The notes below the pieces were generated by a model. That model was not told where the DNA came from, searched no databases, and saw nothing but the letters and a program-made list of their open reading frames with translations. This document shows positions 11,143 through 20,528 of a stretch of 64,000 bases of DNA, in pieces. Numbering within the stretch: the stretch's first letter is position 1; each line of letters starts with the position of its first letter. The translations under genes and the position numbers were made by a program. This stretch comes from Sternotherus odoratus (Eukaryota > Chordata > Testudines > Kinosternidae), in the NCBI GenBank assembly GCA_032164245.1, contig JAVMKO010000042.1:268501-332500 (forward strand), in the 5' to 3' direction.

Positions 11143-11215
11143 TGCCTTTGGAGGGGCTTAAACCCTGGACCATCAGACTAACAACTTAATATTCTATCAA
11201 CTCAGCAAGCCAGGC
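11143..11215 (-). pseudogene. tRNA-Lys-like pseudogene
   Basis: The minus strand keeps the D-arm sense (GCTGAGTTGATAGA) and T-arm (GGTCCAGGGTTTAAGCC) of tRNA-Lys and starts GCCTGGC, but the anticodon arm and the acceptor 3' strand are degraded. Confidence 0.55.
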
Positions 11216-11759
11216 ATGTTGGAAGCCTTTACCCCCCTACCACCCCAAGACAATCAGGCAGGCAAACACGAGGCAAAAAAGTCCCAGGACCCCCTATTCT
11301 TTTTCTCCAGGGCCACTGCCTTTCTTCTCCTCCTCCTTTTTATTCCTCAGTGTGAATGAATTACCACCCCTAGACAGCTGGTCCATCCGCCACACCCCAA
11401 TCCCTCAGGCTTAAGCCTCCCTGCCAAAGCCCTGCATCTGGCTCCATAAAATTACATCTCACATCTCACTGGGAACTCTACTTCTTGTCCCCAGAGAGTC
11501 TCTGCCCGCCTCAGTAGATGACCCAAATAACACACACAGCCTGTAATCTACTGAGTGTGCTCAGCCTAGTTGTATCCATGTGCCAGTCTTGTATCTGAAG
11601 CTAGAAAGGTGAAGTAGAACTCTTGAGTCCTATGGTGAGTCTGCCAAAGGTTGACTGAGAATCTCGATGTCTCCCATTGACTAGGACAGTTGGCTGTGGA
11701 TGGTTTATTTATCTGCCAGCATTCCTGTGTACCTGTGGCCAGCCCGTGGGTAATGAAGA

Positions 11760-12535
11760 ATGAGATCTTATGTGATGCTATGTGACCACGTCACCTGGTA
11801 CTTCCATGTAGAAGGGGCGGGGTGGGGATTGAGAGAGAGAAAAGATTCCTGCCTTGTGCCAAAGCTATCAAAGGGGGTGGAGGAGAAGAAAAGAGGCGGG
11901 CAGTCATGAGAACACCCCTGCTTTGCACCTAAGATGCCTGCTGGAACTAACAAGGACTGGATCAGGGGAAAGGATTGGGCCCAGACTAGGAAGGAGTCTA
12001 GTCTGAGAAAAAAGCTCATTGGAACATCTCTAAGGGGGAGATTTTACCTGTAGTCAGTTTATTAATGTATTGGGCATAGACGTGCACATTTTTGCTTTAT
12101 TTTGCTTGGTCACTTACTTTTTTCTTTGTTATTATCGGAAACCACTGAAATCCTACTTTTTATAATTAATAAAATTACTTTTGCTTATTAATTAATCCAG
12201 ACTAAGTGATTAATACCTGGGGGAGCAAACTGCTGTGCATGTCACTCTATCAGTGTTATCGAGGGTGAACAATTGATGAGTTCACACCTTGTAAGTTTTA
12301 TACTGAGTAAAATTGGATTTCTTTGGGGTTTGGCTCCCATTGGGAAAGGGGTGTCTGGGGATAGGTTACCTGCTAAGCTGTTTTCAGTTACGTCTGCAGT
12401 TCTGGGGGTGTGAACCAGACCTGGGTCTGTGTTGTCTGGCTCGACAAGGCAGGCTTCTGGAGTCCCAAGTGGGCAGGGAAAGTGGGCTCGGAGGTAATCG
12501 CAGCATGTCAGGTGACAATCCCAAGGGCGGGGGCT
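11760..12535 (+). repeat. LTR-retroelement-like fragment
   Basis: AT-rich block with AATTAATAAAATTAC (poly(A)-signal-like), then TTAATACCTGGGGGAGCAAA and CAGTGTTATCGAGGGTGAAC. I recall this text from repeated LTR-type elements in turtle genomes. No open frame. Boundaries uncertain. Confidence 0.4.
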
Positions 12536-12554
12536 CTCTATGGAGCTACATCCC

Positions 12555-12627
12555 AACCGTGTGGCCTAATGGATAAGGTGTCTGACTTCTAATCAGGAGA
12601 TTGAGGGTTCGAATCCCTTCACGGTTG
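12555..12627 (+). tRNA. tRNA-Arg, anticodon TCT
   Basis: A 73-nt cloverleaf. The acceptor AACCGTG/CACGGTT is fully paired; D-arm GGCCTAATGGATAAGG; anticodon stem TCTGA/TCAGG (one T-G wobble) with loop CTTCTAA; T-arm GAGGGTTCGAATCCCTT. The body matches the intronless vertebrate tRNA-Arg-TCG family, but the anticodon reads TCT, which still decodes Arg (AGA). Internal A and B boxes are intact, so pol III transcription is plausible. Confidence 0.85.
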
Positions 12628-12769
12628 TGCCTGTGCCATTTTTCCTTTGTGGTGGGGAAAAAGCCTCTGGCGGTAAAATCTCCTGACTCCCCGCACAGGT
12701 GAGAAGCCTGAGTGGGAATGGTCAGAGGCCCCACCAGAGGGACTGATGCTGCTTTCCTACAGGCTTCTG

Positions 12770-13390
12770 ATGTTGGTCACAGAGCATCAGCAGCTGCCCT
12801 GCATGCTGGACTGCGGGAGGCCTTCAGGAGGTGTTTTGCTTGCCAGGGATCTGGCTGGCTGGGCGTCTGCAGGGATGTCCGCTGGCCATGCATAGGTCTG
12901 GTCCACCTGTCTTCATGCCCTGCGCTTGGTTGCTCTGTGGCTTTTAATCGTTCCCCCAGAGCTGTAGCACCAACCCCCTCTGCTCCAGGTGCCCAGAGGA
13001 GGAGAGGTGAGCTGGGCTCCAGCCTGGGACTCTTCCTCCCTCCTGTCTAGCCCTGACTATGAAGCCTGGCCCTGGCTCTCCTGTCTTCAAGTGCCACGTG
13101 GGAAGAGACGTGTGGGAGAAAGCACAAGGGCCAAGCTTGTGGGCATCAGGTGAAGCAGCGAGAATCCCGACCAGCAGGTCAGACCACAGGACTGCCGGCA
13201 TCACCCGCCAGAGTGGCAAGTCCTAGAGCCCCAACTCACTGCGGCCACCCTGAGCAGGGAAGAGAGTTGCTCTTGCGTTACTGGTGACCGGGAAGTTGAG
13301 CACTTTGAACTCCAGAGCATTAGTTCAGCCCAAGACAAAAGATTCAGAGTCCTGAGTGCTGACTGTTACACCGTGGGACCAGCTGCCTTC
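12770..13390. repeat. Local duplication, copy 1 (partner about 33000-33605)
   Basis: Shares long stretches with 33.0-33.6 kb, for example GAGGTGAGCTGGGCTCCAGC and GGGACTCTTCCTCCCTCCTG in the same order, and both copies end in a defective tRNA-Gln. No coding exon recognised. Confidence 0.7.
13341..13380 (-). pseudogene. tRNA-Gln 5'-half pseudogene
   Basis: The minus strand starts GGTCCCACGGTGTAACAGTC and continues through the CTG anticodon region of tRNA-Gln, then stops matching. The 3' half is missing. Confidence 0.65.
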
Positions 13391-13717
13391 TCCGGACATC
13401 CATGACTGTCAGAGGTCGCACTTCTGTAAGGGGATCCCCACCCTTTCCCCACACTGCTTCCACCACCTGAAACTCATCCCAGAACCTGCAGGCCCCTTTA
13501 CCACCCCTCCCCCAAACACCTGCCAGAGTCCTCACTGCCTCCCTCATCTCCAAACTACCTCACAGATCTGGCACCTCCTCCCATCCCCAAACTCCCTATC
13601 AGAGCCTTCAGCCCATATCCCCCAACATCCAAAATTCCTCCCAGAGCGTTAGGCAGGTGGGGTGTCGTTTCTACAAAATTGCGCTTTAGGAAGAAGGAAG
13701 TAGCAGAGGGTTACCAA

Positions 13718-13734
13718 CGTCCCTGGGTGGGCTC

Positions 13735-13765
<31 letters not shown>

Positions 13766-13791
13766 ACGCTGACCCATTGTGCCACAGAGAC
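13718..13791 (-). tRNA. tRNA-Asn, anticodon GTT
   Basis: A 74-nt cloverleaf almost identical to vertebrate tRNA-Asn-GTT: acceptor GTCTCTG, anticodon arm TTCGGCTGTTAACCGAA, T-arm GGTGGTTCGAGCCCACC, discriminator G. D-arm differences are minor. It looks functional. Confidence 0.92.
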
Positions 13792-13906
13792 ACATATTTG
13801 AGGGGCTTAAGGCTTCTGCCTAACATCCTGCATATCTGCCTGGCAGCACGACCCTTGCAAGGTGCTCGTTTGGATGCCACAGGCTGGCAGCGGATGCTGA
13901 AAACTC

Positions 13907-13978
13907 ACCAGAGTGGTCCAGCGGCAGCGTGCAGGGCCCATAACTGAGAAATTGGTGGATTGAAACCATCCTCTGGGT
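13907..13978 (+). pseudogene. Initiator tRNA-Met (CAT) pseudogene
   Basis: Matches initiator tRNA-Met over GTGCAGGGCCCATAACTGAG and ATTGAAACCATCCTCTGGG. Compared with the intact copy at 30097, the anticodon stem and the first acceptor pair are mismatched. Confidence 0.7.
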
Positions 13979-13991
13979 CTGACCTTGGAGC

Positions 13992-14190
13992 ATTCAGCAT
14001 CTTCTGCCCTTCCCTCGAATCTCAGACAAACACTAGGATTAACTGGTTGCCACTGATGGGTCTAGAAAGCATTAGCTGAGTGGAAGATGACTCCTCTGGG
14101 GGATTGTTCCTAAGAACAAATACAATCTCCTCGCACATCCCTGGGTGAAAATAAGATGGACATTTCTTTGTAATGTAGGGGAAGGAGGGA
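13992..14190. other. No gene recognised
   Basis: Spacer between tRNA relics; nothing recognisable. Confidence 0.4.
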
Positions 14191-14196
14191 ATTTTT

Positions 14197-14269
14197 CACC
14201 TCAGACGGGATTTGAACCCACCATCTTTGCCTTGGGAAGTCAATGCCTTAGCCATTAGGTCACTGAAGT
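14197..14269 (-). pseudogene. tRNA-like sequence, Arg-CCT-type body with CCC anticodon
   Basis: Acceptor ACTTCAG/CTGAGGT pairs well with one wobble. D-arm ACCTAATGGCTAAGG and T-arm GTGGGTTCAAATCCCGT resemble tRNA-Arg-CCT. The loop TTCCCAA reads CCC, and the anticodon stem has an A-G mismatch. Probably a relic. Confidence 0.5.
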
Positions 14270-14970
14270 GCAAAAACAGGAAGGATGGAAATTCCCTCTC
14301 ATGATTGCACATGCCGCCTATTCACTCGGCTGCCAAATCCCCTGTTTATGCACCTCACATTAATGTCTGCATCCCCTGTCACCGAGGCAACTGAACAGGT
14401 CGCTGACAGAGCTGAGCATCAGTTGTGATGGCGCCAACCTTTGGTGGACCAGAAAGGAGGATGCAGAAACCTGTCAAAATTTGTATGGTGATGAAAACTA
14501 TCGAAGCCATTACTACTCACAGGAATATTTCCCTAAAAACCTGAGACATTCATGAGTGAGATAACACAAATATGAAACTATAGCCTTGCCTGGCTAACTG
14601 ACTTACTGTTGTTGTTTAGAAAAGTTATAAATAGATGGAGAGCAAAAAACCTGTCCGATTCACCTGATATCCCTGAACACATGAACTAAGAAAACAGAGG
14701 ACTTTCCCTCCTCTCTGGTTCGAAAGCATCTTCGGTTCCCATTGGTTCTTTTGGTCAGGTGCCAACCAGGTTTCCTTTAGCTTCTTAATCCCTTCCATGT
14801 AAACAGGACTTCTAGGCTACTTTATACTTCTAACAGATGTGATTGTCTCTGTTTGAGATAGTTCTGTGGGAAGGAGCAGAAAAGAGCTTTGGGGCTGTAG
14901 TACAGAGCTTACCTAGACTTTCTTTGCTTGGTTTTGCTGTAAGAGTTAACAGGGAGAGATTGCTGATTAC
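14270..14970. other. No gene recognised
   Basis: Intergenic sequence upstream of the U2-like promoter; no exon, RNA gene or clear repeat boundary seen. Confidence 0.4.
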
Positions 14971-14973
14971 AGG

Positions 14974-14980
14974 TGCAAAT
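14974..14980 (+). promoter_or_regulatory. DSE-like octamer (7/8) of a U2 snRNA promoter
   Basis: TGCAAAT, seven of the eight octamer bases, lies about 208 bp upstream of the U2 start. That is where vertebrate snRNA genes carry their distal sequence element. Confidence 0.5.
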
Positions 14981-15123
14981 TAGGAGTGTCCAGGGAACTG
15001 GCTTGGAACAGAATTGTGGGTTCCAGATTCTTCCTTTGAATTCTTTCACTGGAGTCGTTTAGGGGAAGCGATCCTCACTTAGCATTACCTAGTTATGGTG
15101 TTTGTTATGTGTCCGGGAGCTTG

Positions 15124-15141
15124 TCACAGTGAGGTAGAGAG
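15124..15141 (+). promoter_or_regulatory. PSE-like element of a U2 snRNA promoter
   Basis: TCACAGTGAGGTAGAGAG at about -58 to -41 from the U2 start resembles the vertebrate proximal sequence element and sits at its expected distance. The match is approximate. Confidence 0.5.
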
Positions 15142-15181
15142 CAGCGGGGGCAGAGGTGTGCGGCTTTCACAGACTAGCGGT

Positions 15182-15254
15182 ATTGCTTCTCGGCCTTTTG
15201 GCTAAGAAAGCATTATCTATTATGTTATATCTGTTCTTATCAATTTAATCTGAT
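15182..15254 (+). ncRNA. U2 snRNA 5' fragment, interrupted
   Basis: Starts ATTGCTTCTCGGCCTTTTGG then CTAAGA, the U2 5' end with one change, and later has ATATCTGTTCTTATCAATTT and AATCTGAT. Between these the normal segment is replaced by a longer AT-rich one, so the branch-point-pairing GTAGTA is lost. U2 identity stops at about its nucleotide 65, where the retroelement frame begins. The downstream Sm-site region of U2 was not found after the element. As it stands this copy cannot make a working U2. Confidence 0.8.
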
Positions 15255-16382
15255 TTGACTGATGCTTCAACACTTGATCTCAAGGTGGATTCTCCAGCTG
15301 ATATTTTTGAAAAAATTGATGCTGCTCTGAAGATCTACTCTACCTCCGCTCCTGTGGAAGAAGATTGTGATCCAAAACCGGACTCTCTACCTGTTCTAAA
15401 AAGACCTCCAATCTCAACTTCAGCTGCTGCTGCTTTTCCCCCTTTCTCTCTTCCTAGGACAGCCCAGCAAAAGCCTGTCTCCAGGACCACCAGCAAGAAT
15501 GAAAAACTCCACACTTGGATGTTGAAAAATCCCAGGGACATCTTTACAAGACCCATCCCCACAAGGCTGGCTCTTCGGGACCTCACATCCAGGAGCCACC
15601 ACACTTCATCAGCTCCTCAGGAAGAGGAATCCCTGAGAACAGCTCCCACTGCTCAGAAGGCTGATCACTGCCGTGCTGCGAAGACTGCTAAAAAGGGAGC
15701 CCCCCCGACGACGTGGGACCAGAATGCCGCCACCCGAGGAGCCCCCCCAACGACCCCGGACCAGGAGACCACCACCCGAGGAGCACCCCCGACGATGCGG
15801 GACCAGAACGCCGCCACCCGAGGAGCCCCCCCGACGACCCTGGACCAGGAGACCACCACCCGAGGAGCCCCCCCGACGACACGGGACCAGGAGGCCGCCA
15901 CCCGAGGAGCCCCCCCGACGACCCCGGACCAGGAGACCACCACCCGAGGAGCCCCCCCGACGACGCGGGACCAGAACGCCGCCACCCGAGGAGCCCCCCC
16001 GACGACCCCGGACCAGGAGACCACCACCCGAGGAGCCCCCCCGACGACGCGGGACCAGGAGACCACCACCCGAGGAGCCCCCCCGATGACGCGGGACCAG
16101 GAGACCGCCACCTGAGGAGCCCCCCCGACGACACGGGACCAGGAGGCCGCAACCCGAGGAGCCCCCCTGACGACGCGGGACCAGGAGGCCGCCACCCGAG
16201 GAGCCCCCCCGACGACGCGGGACCAGGAGGCCGCCACCTGAGGAGCCCCCCTGACGACGCGGGACCAGGAGGCCGCCACCCGAGGAGCCCCCCCGACGAC
16301 GCGGGACCAGGAGGCCGCCACCTGAGGAGCCCCCCCGACGACACGGGACCAGGAGGCCGCCGCCCGAGGAGCCCCCCCGACG
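15255..16382 (+). pseudogene. N-terminal part of the Utopia-like ORF, with three stops
   Basis: In the same frame as the RT/RLE ORF. It opens at the U2 junction without an ATG (first codon TTG; first in-frame ATG at 15519) and encodes about 150 Ser/Thr/Pro-rich residues, then a 14-residue repeat of the type RGAPPTTRDQEAAT. Three in-frame TGA codons occur in the repeat (16113, 16239, 16323), each at a position where other copies have CGA, consistent with CpG decay. R2-type elements are known not to depend on an AUG start, so the missing ATG does not by itself mean damage; the stops do, unless translation starts at 16383. Confidence 0.7.
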
Positions 16383-16560
16383 ATGCGGGACCAGGAGGCC
16401 GCCGCCCGAGGAGCCCCCCCGACGACGCGGGACCAGGAGGCCGCCGCCCGAGGAGCCCCCCCGACGATGCGGGACCAGGAGGCCGCCACCCGAGGAGCCC
16501 CCCCGACGACGCGGGACCAGGAGGCCGCCGCCCGAGGAGCCCCCCCGACGACGCGGGAGG
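15700..16560 (+). repeat. 42-bp coding minisatellite in the Utopia-like element
   Basis: About 20 copies of a 42-bp unit containing GACGACGCGGGACCAGGAGG and CCACCCGAGGAGCCCCCCC. 42 is a multiple of three, so the frame is kept and the array encodes 14-residue repeats upstream of the zinc fingers. Confidence 0.92.
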
Positions 16561-19500
16561 CTTCTACCCAAGGAGCCCCCCCGACGACCCAGGACCCTGA
16601 AGCTACAGACCATCCCGCTGCCCAGAGGAAGGCCGCTCCAAGAGGAACGCTCCCCACAGGGAGTGAGGAGGGGGAGGAGGACTGCATCTACCTCCAGTAC
16701 CCGATCCCTACTGGCCTCCTCCTCTGTCCCTTCTGCTGCCCGTTCTGTGGAGTCCGGACCCTCGGGGCCTTCAGCAAACACACTCGGAAGACCCACAACA
16801 AACGGATCGCCTTCCGATGCAGCCGCTGTGACCTACCTTTCGAGACACGAAAGAGATGCAAGCACCATCAAAGCACATGCAAAGGACCCCTCATGGCAGC
16901 GAAGGACAATCCCGCTGACACCCCGCAGGCTTCAACCCTGACTTCCACCGATGCTCCAGCTCCAACACCCCAGCCAGCGTCCCCAGAGCACCTAATTGGG
17001 GACCAACGGCCAACTGAGGGAAATACGACCCCCATCTCGAGATCTGACCGACAAGATGACACCACCAAAAAACCCAGCCCTGTCTCCAGAATCCCCATGC
17101 GGGACCCTGCCGGGAGGGGGATTGCCGCCACCTCACAAGTCAGCAACCTCACCAGACGCCTCAGCGACTTCATAAAGTCCGTCCGGCACGATACAGACAT
17201 GAGACGAGGCAGTGCTCCACCGCTGATAACCTCACACCGACCTACCATAGGAGCCACGAACACCACTCCCCACCTCACCCAGCGATACCCAGCCAAAGAA
17301 GCCACCCGCAGCCCCCAGGTCACACGACTGGACCCCACCCCCATACCACCCAGCACCTCCTCCAAGGCTGCCCAGAAAGACGCTGATCGCCAAAAATCCC
17401 ATGCTCCACTGAGGACCCCTCAGCCGGATACCACCTGCAGGAGAACCAGGACCATACCCAGCGCTTCCAGACACGAGAGTGCCCCCCGAACATCCAGCAC
17501 CGGTGCTTCCAGAACCCCACTCCCTCCCGGAGATGGCAGCACTGCACCCGAAACACTGAGAGATGCCCACACAGGACGCACACCCCAAGACTCACCTCTC
17601 CATCCTCCCCCAGCCCGAGAGACCAGGCCACAGACTGCCCCCATAGCACCTGATCCTGTGGAGACAACACAACGGGAGGAGCGACAGCCATGGGTGAGGA
17701 TCGCCACACCGTGGCAATCCACCTGGATAGAGGAGCTGGTAAAGGCTGATAACTTTGAGGACTTCAACACCATGATGGACAGACTGACCACAGAACTGTC
17801 AGCAGAAACCACAACCGGAAGAACGGAACCCCAGGAAGGCACACGGACCACTACCAGATTCCCCGCACCGAGCCGTAACACCAGACAGGGCAGGAGAGGG
17901 ATCGCCAGCCGCTGCTTCGACCCGGCAGCTGCATCCCGTATCCAGAAGCTATACAGGAGAAACCGCCCAAAAGCCATGAGGGAAATCCTCAATGAGACCT
18001 CCCCCTACTGCACCATCCAGCCCCAGAGACTCTACTCATACTTCAGGGACGTATTCGATCGTGAAGCCCAGACTGATGCACGACGCCCGGAGTGCCTCCC
18101 CCCGCTACCCCAGATCGACCCCACTGAGGACCTGGAGCGAGACTTCTCCCCAGAGGAGGTGCTAGCGAGGCTTGCAAGGACCAAAAACACCGCCCCTGGT
18201 AAAGATGGCATCCGCTACTACATGCTGAAGAAACGAGACCCCGGCTGTCTGGTGCTTTCTGCCATCTTCAACAAATGCAAGCAGTTCCACCGCACCCCCC
18301 GCTCCTGGAAAAAGTCCATGACCGTTCTCATCCACAAAAAAGGTGAACGAGACGACCCCGGCAACTGGAGGCCCATCTCCCTCTGCTCCACCATCTACAA
18401 GCTGTACGCCAGCTGCCTCGCGGCAAGGATCACGGACTGGTCGGTCTGCGGGGGCGCAGTCAGCTCAGCACAAAAGGGCTTCATGTCCTGTGAAGGGTGT
18501 TATGAGCACAACTTCCTCCTTCAGACGGCAATCCAGGAGGCCAGGAGGTCCAGGAGGCAGTGCGCCATAGCATGGCTCGACCTGACCAACGCCTTCGGGT
18601 CCATACCCCACCACCACATCTTCGCCACCCTGAGAGAGTTTGGGATGCCGGAAACCTTCCTCCAGACCCTCCGGGACCTCTACGAGGACTGCACCACCAC
18701 CATCCGCACCACGGACGGAGAGACGGACGCCATCACCATCCGCTGCGGCGTGAAACAGGGCTGCCCCCTCAGCCCCATCATCTTCAACCTGGCCATGGAA
18801 CCGCTCATCCGAGCTGTCTCCAGCGGCTCAGCCGGCTTCGACCTCCACGGCAAAAGAATCAGCATCCTGGCCTACGCCGACGATCTGGCCCTGATTGCCG
18901 ACAGCTCAGAAAGCCTCCAGGGGATGCTCGACGTTGCCAGCCAAGCCGCCCAGTGGATGGGCCTCCGCTTCAACCCCCAAAAATGTGCCTCCCTCCACGT
19001 GACAGGCAACACCAAGGCTCTGGTCCAAGCTTCACGGCTCCTGATCCAGGGCGAGCCCATGGCCTCCCTCAATGAGGGAGAGGTATACCAACACCTGGGG
19101 ACACCCACAGGAGTCCGCGTCCGACAGACCCCCGAAGACACCATCGCGGAGATCCTGCGGGACGCGGCCCAAATCGACTCCTCCCTGCTCACCCCCTCGC
19201 AAAAGATCAACACCCTCAATACCTTCCTGATCCCCCGCATCTCCTTCGTCCTCAGGGGATCGGCCGTAGCCAAGGTGCCCCTGAACAAGGCCGATAGCAC
19301 CATCAGACAGCTGGTGAAGAAATGGCTCTACCTTCCCCAGAGGGCCAGCGCCGACATCGTCTACATCTCCCACAGGCAGGGCGGTGCCAACGTACCCCGG
19401 ATGGGTGACCTGTGCGACGTGGCGGTGATCACCCACGCCTTCCGCCTCCTGACGTGCCCGGACCCGACGGTGAGGAGCATCGCGGAGGAAGCCGTACGGA

Positions 19501-20528
19501 ACGTGATCAGGAAACGAATCATCAGGACCCCCTCCGAGCAGGACATCGCCACCTACCTCAGCGGCTCCCTGGAAGCCGAATTCGGGAGAGAAGGGAGAGA
19601 TCTGTCCTCTCTCTGGACCCGTGCCCGTAACGCCTCGAGACGCCTAGGGAAGAGGATCGGCTGCCGCTGGAGTTGGTGCGAGGAGCGCTGGGAGCTGGGA
19701 ATTCTAGTGCCGCGCATAAAGACCCCGGACCACACCATCGTCACCCCAACCGCCAGAACGATGCTGGAAAGGACCCTGAAAGACACCATCCGCTTCTACT
19801 ACGCCGAGAACCTGAAGCGGAAGCCAGACCAGGGCAAGGTGTTTGAGGTGTCCAGCAAGTGGGACGCCAGCAACCACTTCCTCCACGGGGGAAGCTTCAC
19901 CAGGTTCGCCGACTGGCGGTTCATCCACCGGGCCCGACTCAACTGTGTTCCCCTCAATGGAGCCATCCGCCATGGCAATCGGGACAAGCGCTGCAGGAAG
20001 TGCGGCTACGCCAACGAGACCTTGCCCCACGTCCTGTGTGGATGCAAGCCACACTCCGGAGCCTGGCAGCACCGCCACAATGCCATCCAGAACCGGCTGG
20101 TGAAAGCCGTCCCACCGTCCCTGGGGAAGATCTCCGTCAACTCCGCCATCCCCGGAACAGACAGCCGACTGCGACCCGACATCGTCGTGACCAACGCAGA
20201 GATGAAGAAGGTTCTCATAGTGGATGTCACGGTGCCATTTGAAAACCGGTCACCGGCCTTCCACGAGGCCCGAGCTCGGAAGGCGTTGAAGTACACCCCG
20301 CTGGCTGACACCCTGAGAGCGCAGGGCTATGAGGTGCAGCTCCACGCCCTGATCGTAGGAGCCCTGGGTGCATGGGACCCCTGCAACGAGCCGGTACTGA
20401 GAGCGTGCGGCATCGGTCGGCGCTACGCCCGGCTCATGAGACAGCTCATGGTGTCAGATACCATCAGGTGGTCCAGAGACATATACACGGAACACATCAC
20501 GGGACATCGCCAGTACCAGGTCGAGTAG
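16383..20528 (+). CDS. Reverse transcriptase / restriction-like endonuclease, Utopia-like
   Basis: 1,381 codons open from an ATG in the minisatellite. Zinc fingers lie at residues 115-138 (CPFC, then H133 and H138) and 146-166 (CSRC, then H162 and C166); these probably recognise the target DNA. The reverse transcriptase spans about 600-890, with motif A Asp733 in LDLTNAFGSIPHH, CGVKQGCPLSPI, and catalytic YADD at 831-834. A CCHC motif follows (C1204, C1207, H1216, C1221), then the endonuclease with Pro1265-Asp1266 and Asp1281 in IVDVTVPFE. In this class the endonuclease nicks the target and the RT copies RNA from the nick. The RT-to-endonuclease part shows no break, so the copy is fairly young. 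R2 proper is the main alternative name; the adjacent U2 favours Utopia. Confidence 0.88.
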   Translation: MRDQEAAARGAPPTTRDQEAAARGAPPTMRDQEAATRGAPPTTRDQEAAARGAPPTTREASTQGAPPTTQDPEATDHPAAQRKAAPRGTLPTGSEEGEEDCIYLQYPIPTGLLLCPFCCPFCGVRTLGAFSKHTRKTHNKRIAFRCSRCDLPFETRKRCKHHQSTCKGPLMAAKDNPADTPQASTLTSTDAPAPTPQPASPEHLIGDQRPTEGNTTPISRSDRQDDTTKKPSPVSRIPMRDPAGRGIAATSQVSNLTRRLSDFIKSVRHDTDMRRGSAPPLITSHRPTIGATNTTPHLTQRYPAKEATRSPQVTRLDPTPIPPSTSSKAAQKDADRQKSHAPLRTPQPDTTCRRTRTIPSASRHESAPRTSSTGASRTPLPPGDGSTAPETLRDAHTGRTPQDSPLHPPPARETRPQTAPIAPDPVETTQREERQPWVRIATPWQSTWIEELVKADNFEDFNTMMDRLTTELSAETTTGRTEPQEGTRTTTRFPAPSRNTRQGRRGIASRCFDPAAASRIQKLYRRNRPKAMREILNETSPYCTIQPQRLYSYFRDVFDREAQTDARRPECLPPLPQIDPTEDLERDFSPEEVLARLARTKNTAPGKDGIRYYMLKKRDPGCLVLSAIFNKCKQFHRTPRSWKKSMTVLIHKKGERDDPGNWRPISLCSTIYKLYASCLAARITDWSVCGGAVSSAQKGFMSCEGCYEHNFLLQTAIQEARRSRRQCAIAWLDLTNAFGSIPHHHIFATLREFGMPETFLQTLRDLYEDCTTTIRTTDGETDAITIRCGVKQGCPLSPIIFNLAMEPLIRAVSSGSAGFDLHGKRISILAYADDLALIADSSESLQGMLDVASQAAQWMGLRFNPQKCASLHVTGNTKALVQASRLLIQGEPMASLNEGEVYQHLGTPTGVRVRQTPEDTIAEILRDAAQIDSSLLTPSQKINTLNTFLIPRISFVLRGSAVAKVPLNKADSTIRQLVKKWLYLPQRASADIVYISHRQGGANVPRMGDLCDVAVITHAFRLLTCPDPTVRSIAEEAVRNVIRKRIIRTPSEQDIATYLSGSLEAEFGREGRDLSSLWTRARNASRRLGKRIGCRWSWCEERWELGILVPRIKTPDHTIVTPTARTMLERTLKDTIRFYYAENLKRKPDQGKVFEVSSKWDASNHFLHGGSFTRFADWRFIHRARLNCVPLNGAIRHGNRDKRCRKCGYANETLPHVLCGCKPHSGAWQHRHNAIQNRLVKAVPPSLGKISVNSAIPGTDSRLRPDIVVTNAEMKKVLIVDVTVPFENRSPAFHEARARKALKYTPLADTLRAQGYEVQLHALIVGALGAWDPCNEPVLRACGIGRRYARLMRQLMVSDTIRWSRDIYTEHITGHRQYQVE

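Noticed and set aside
15609..16796. A 395-codon minus-strand frame opposite the Utopia-like ORF
   Set aside because: Mirror of the 42-bp coding repeat; the plus-strand frame continues into recognisable zinc fingers and RT.
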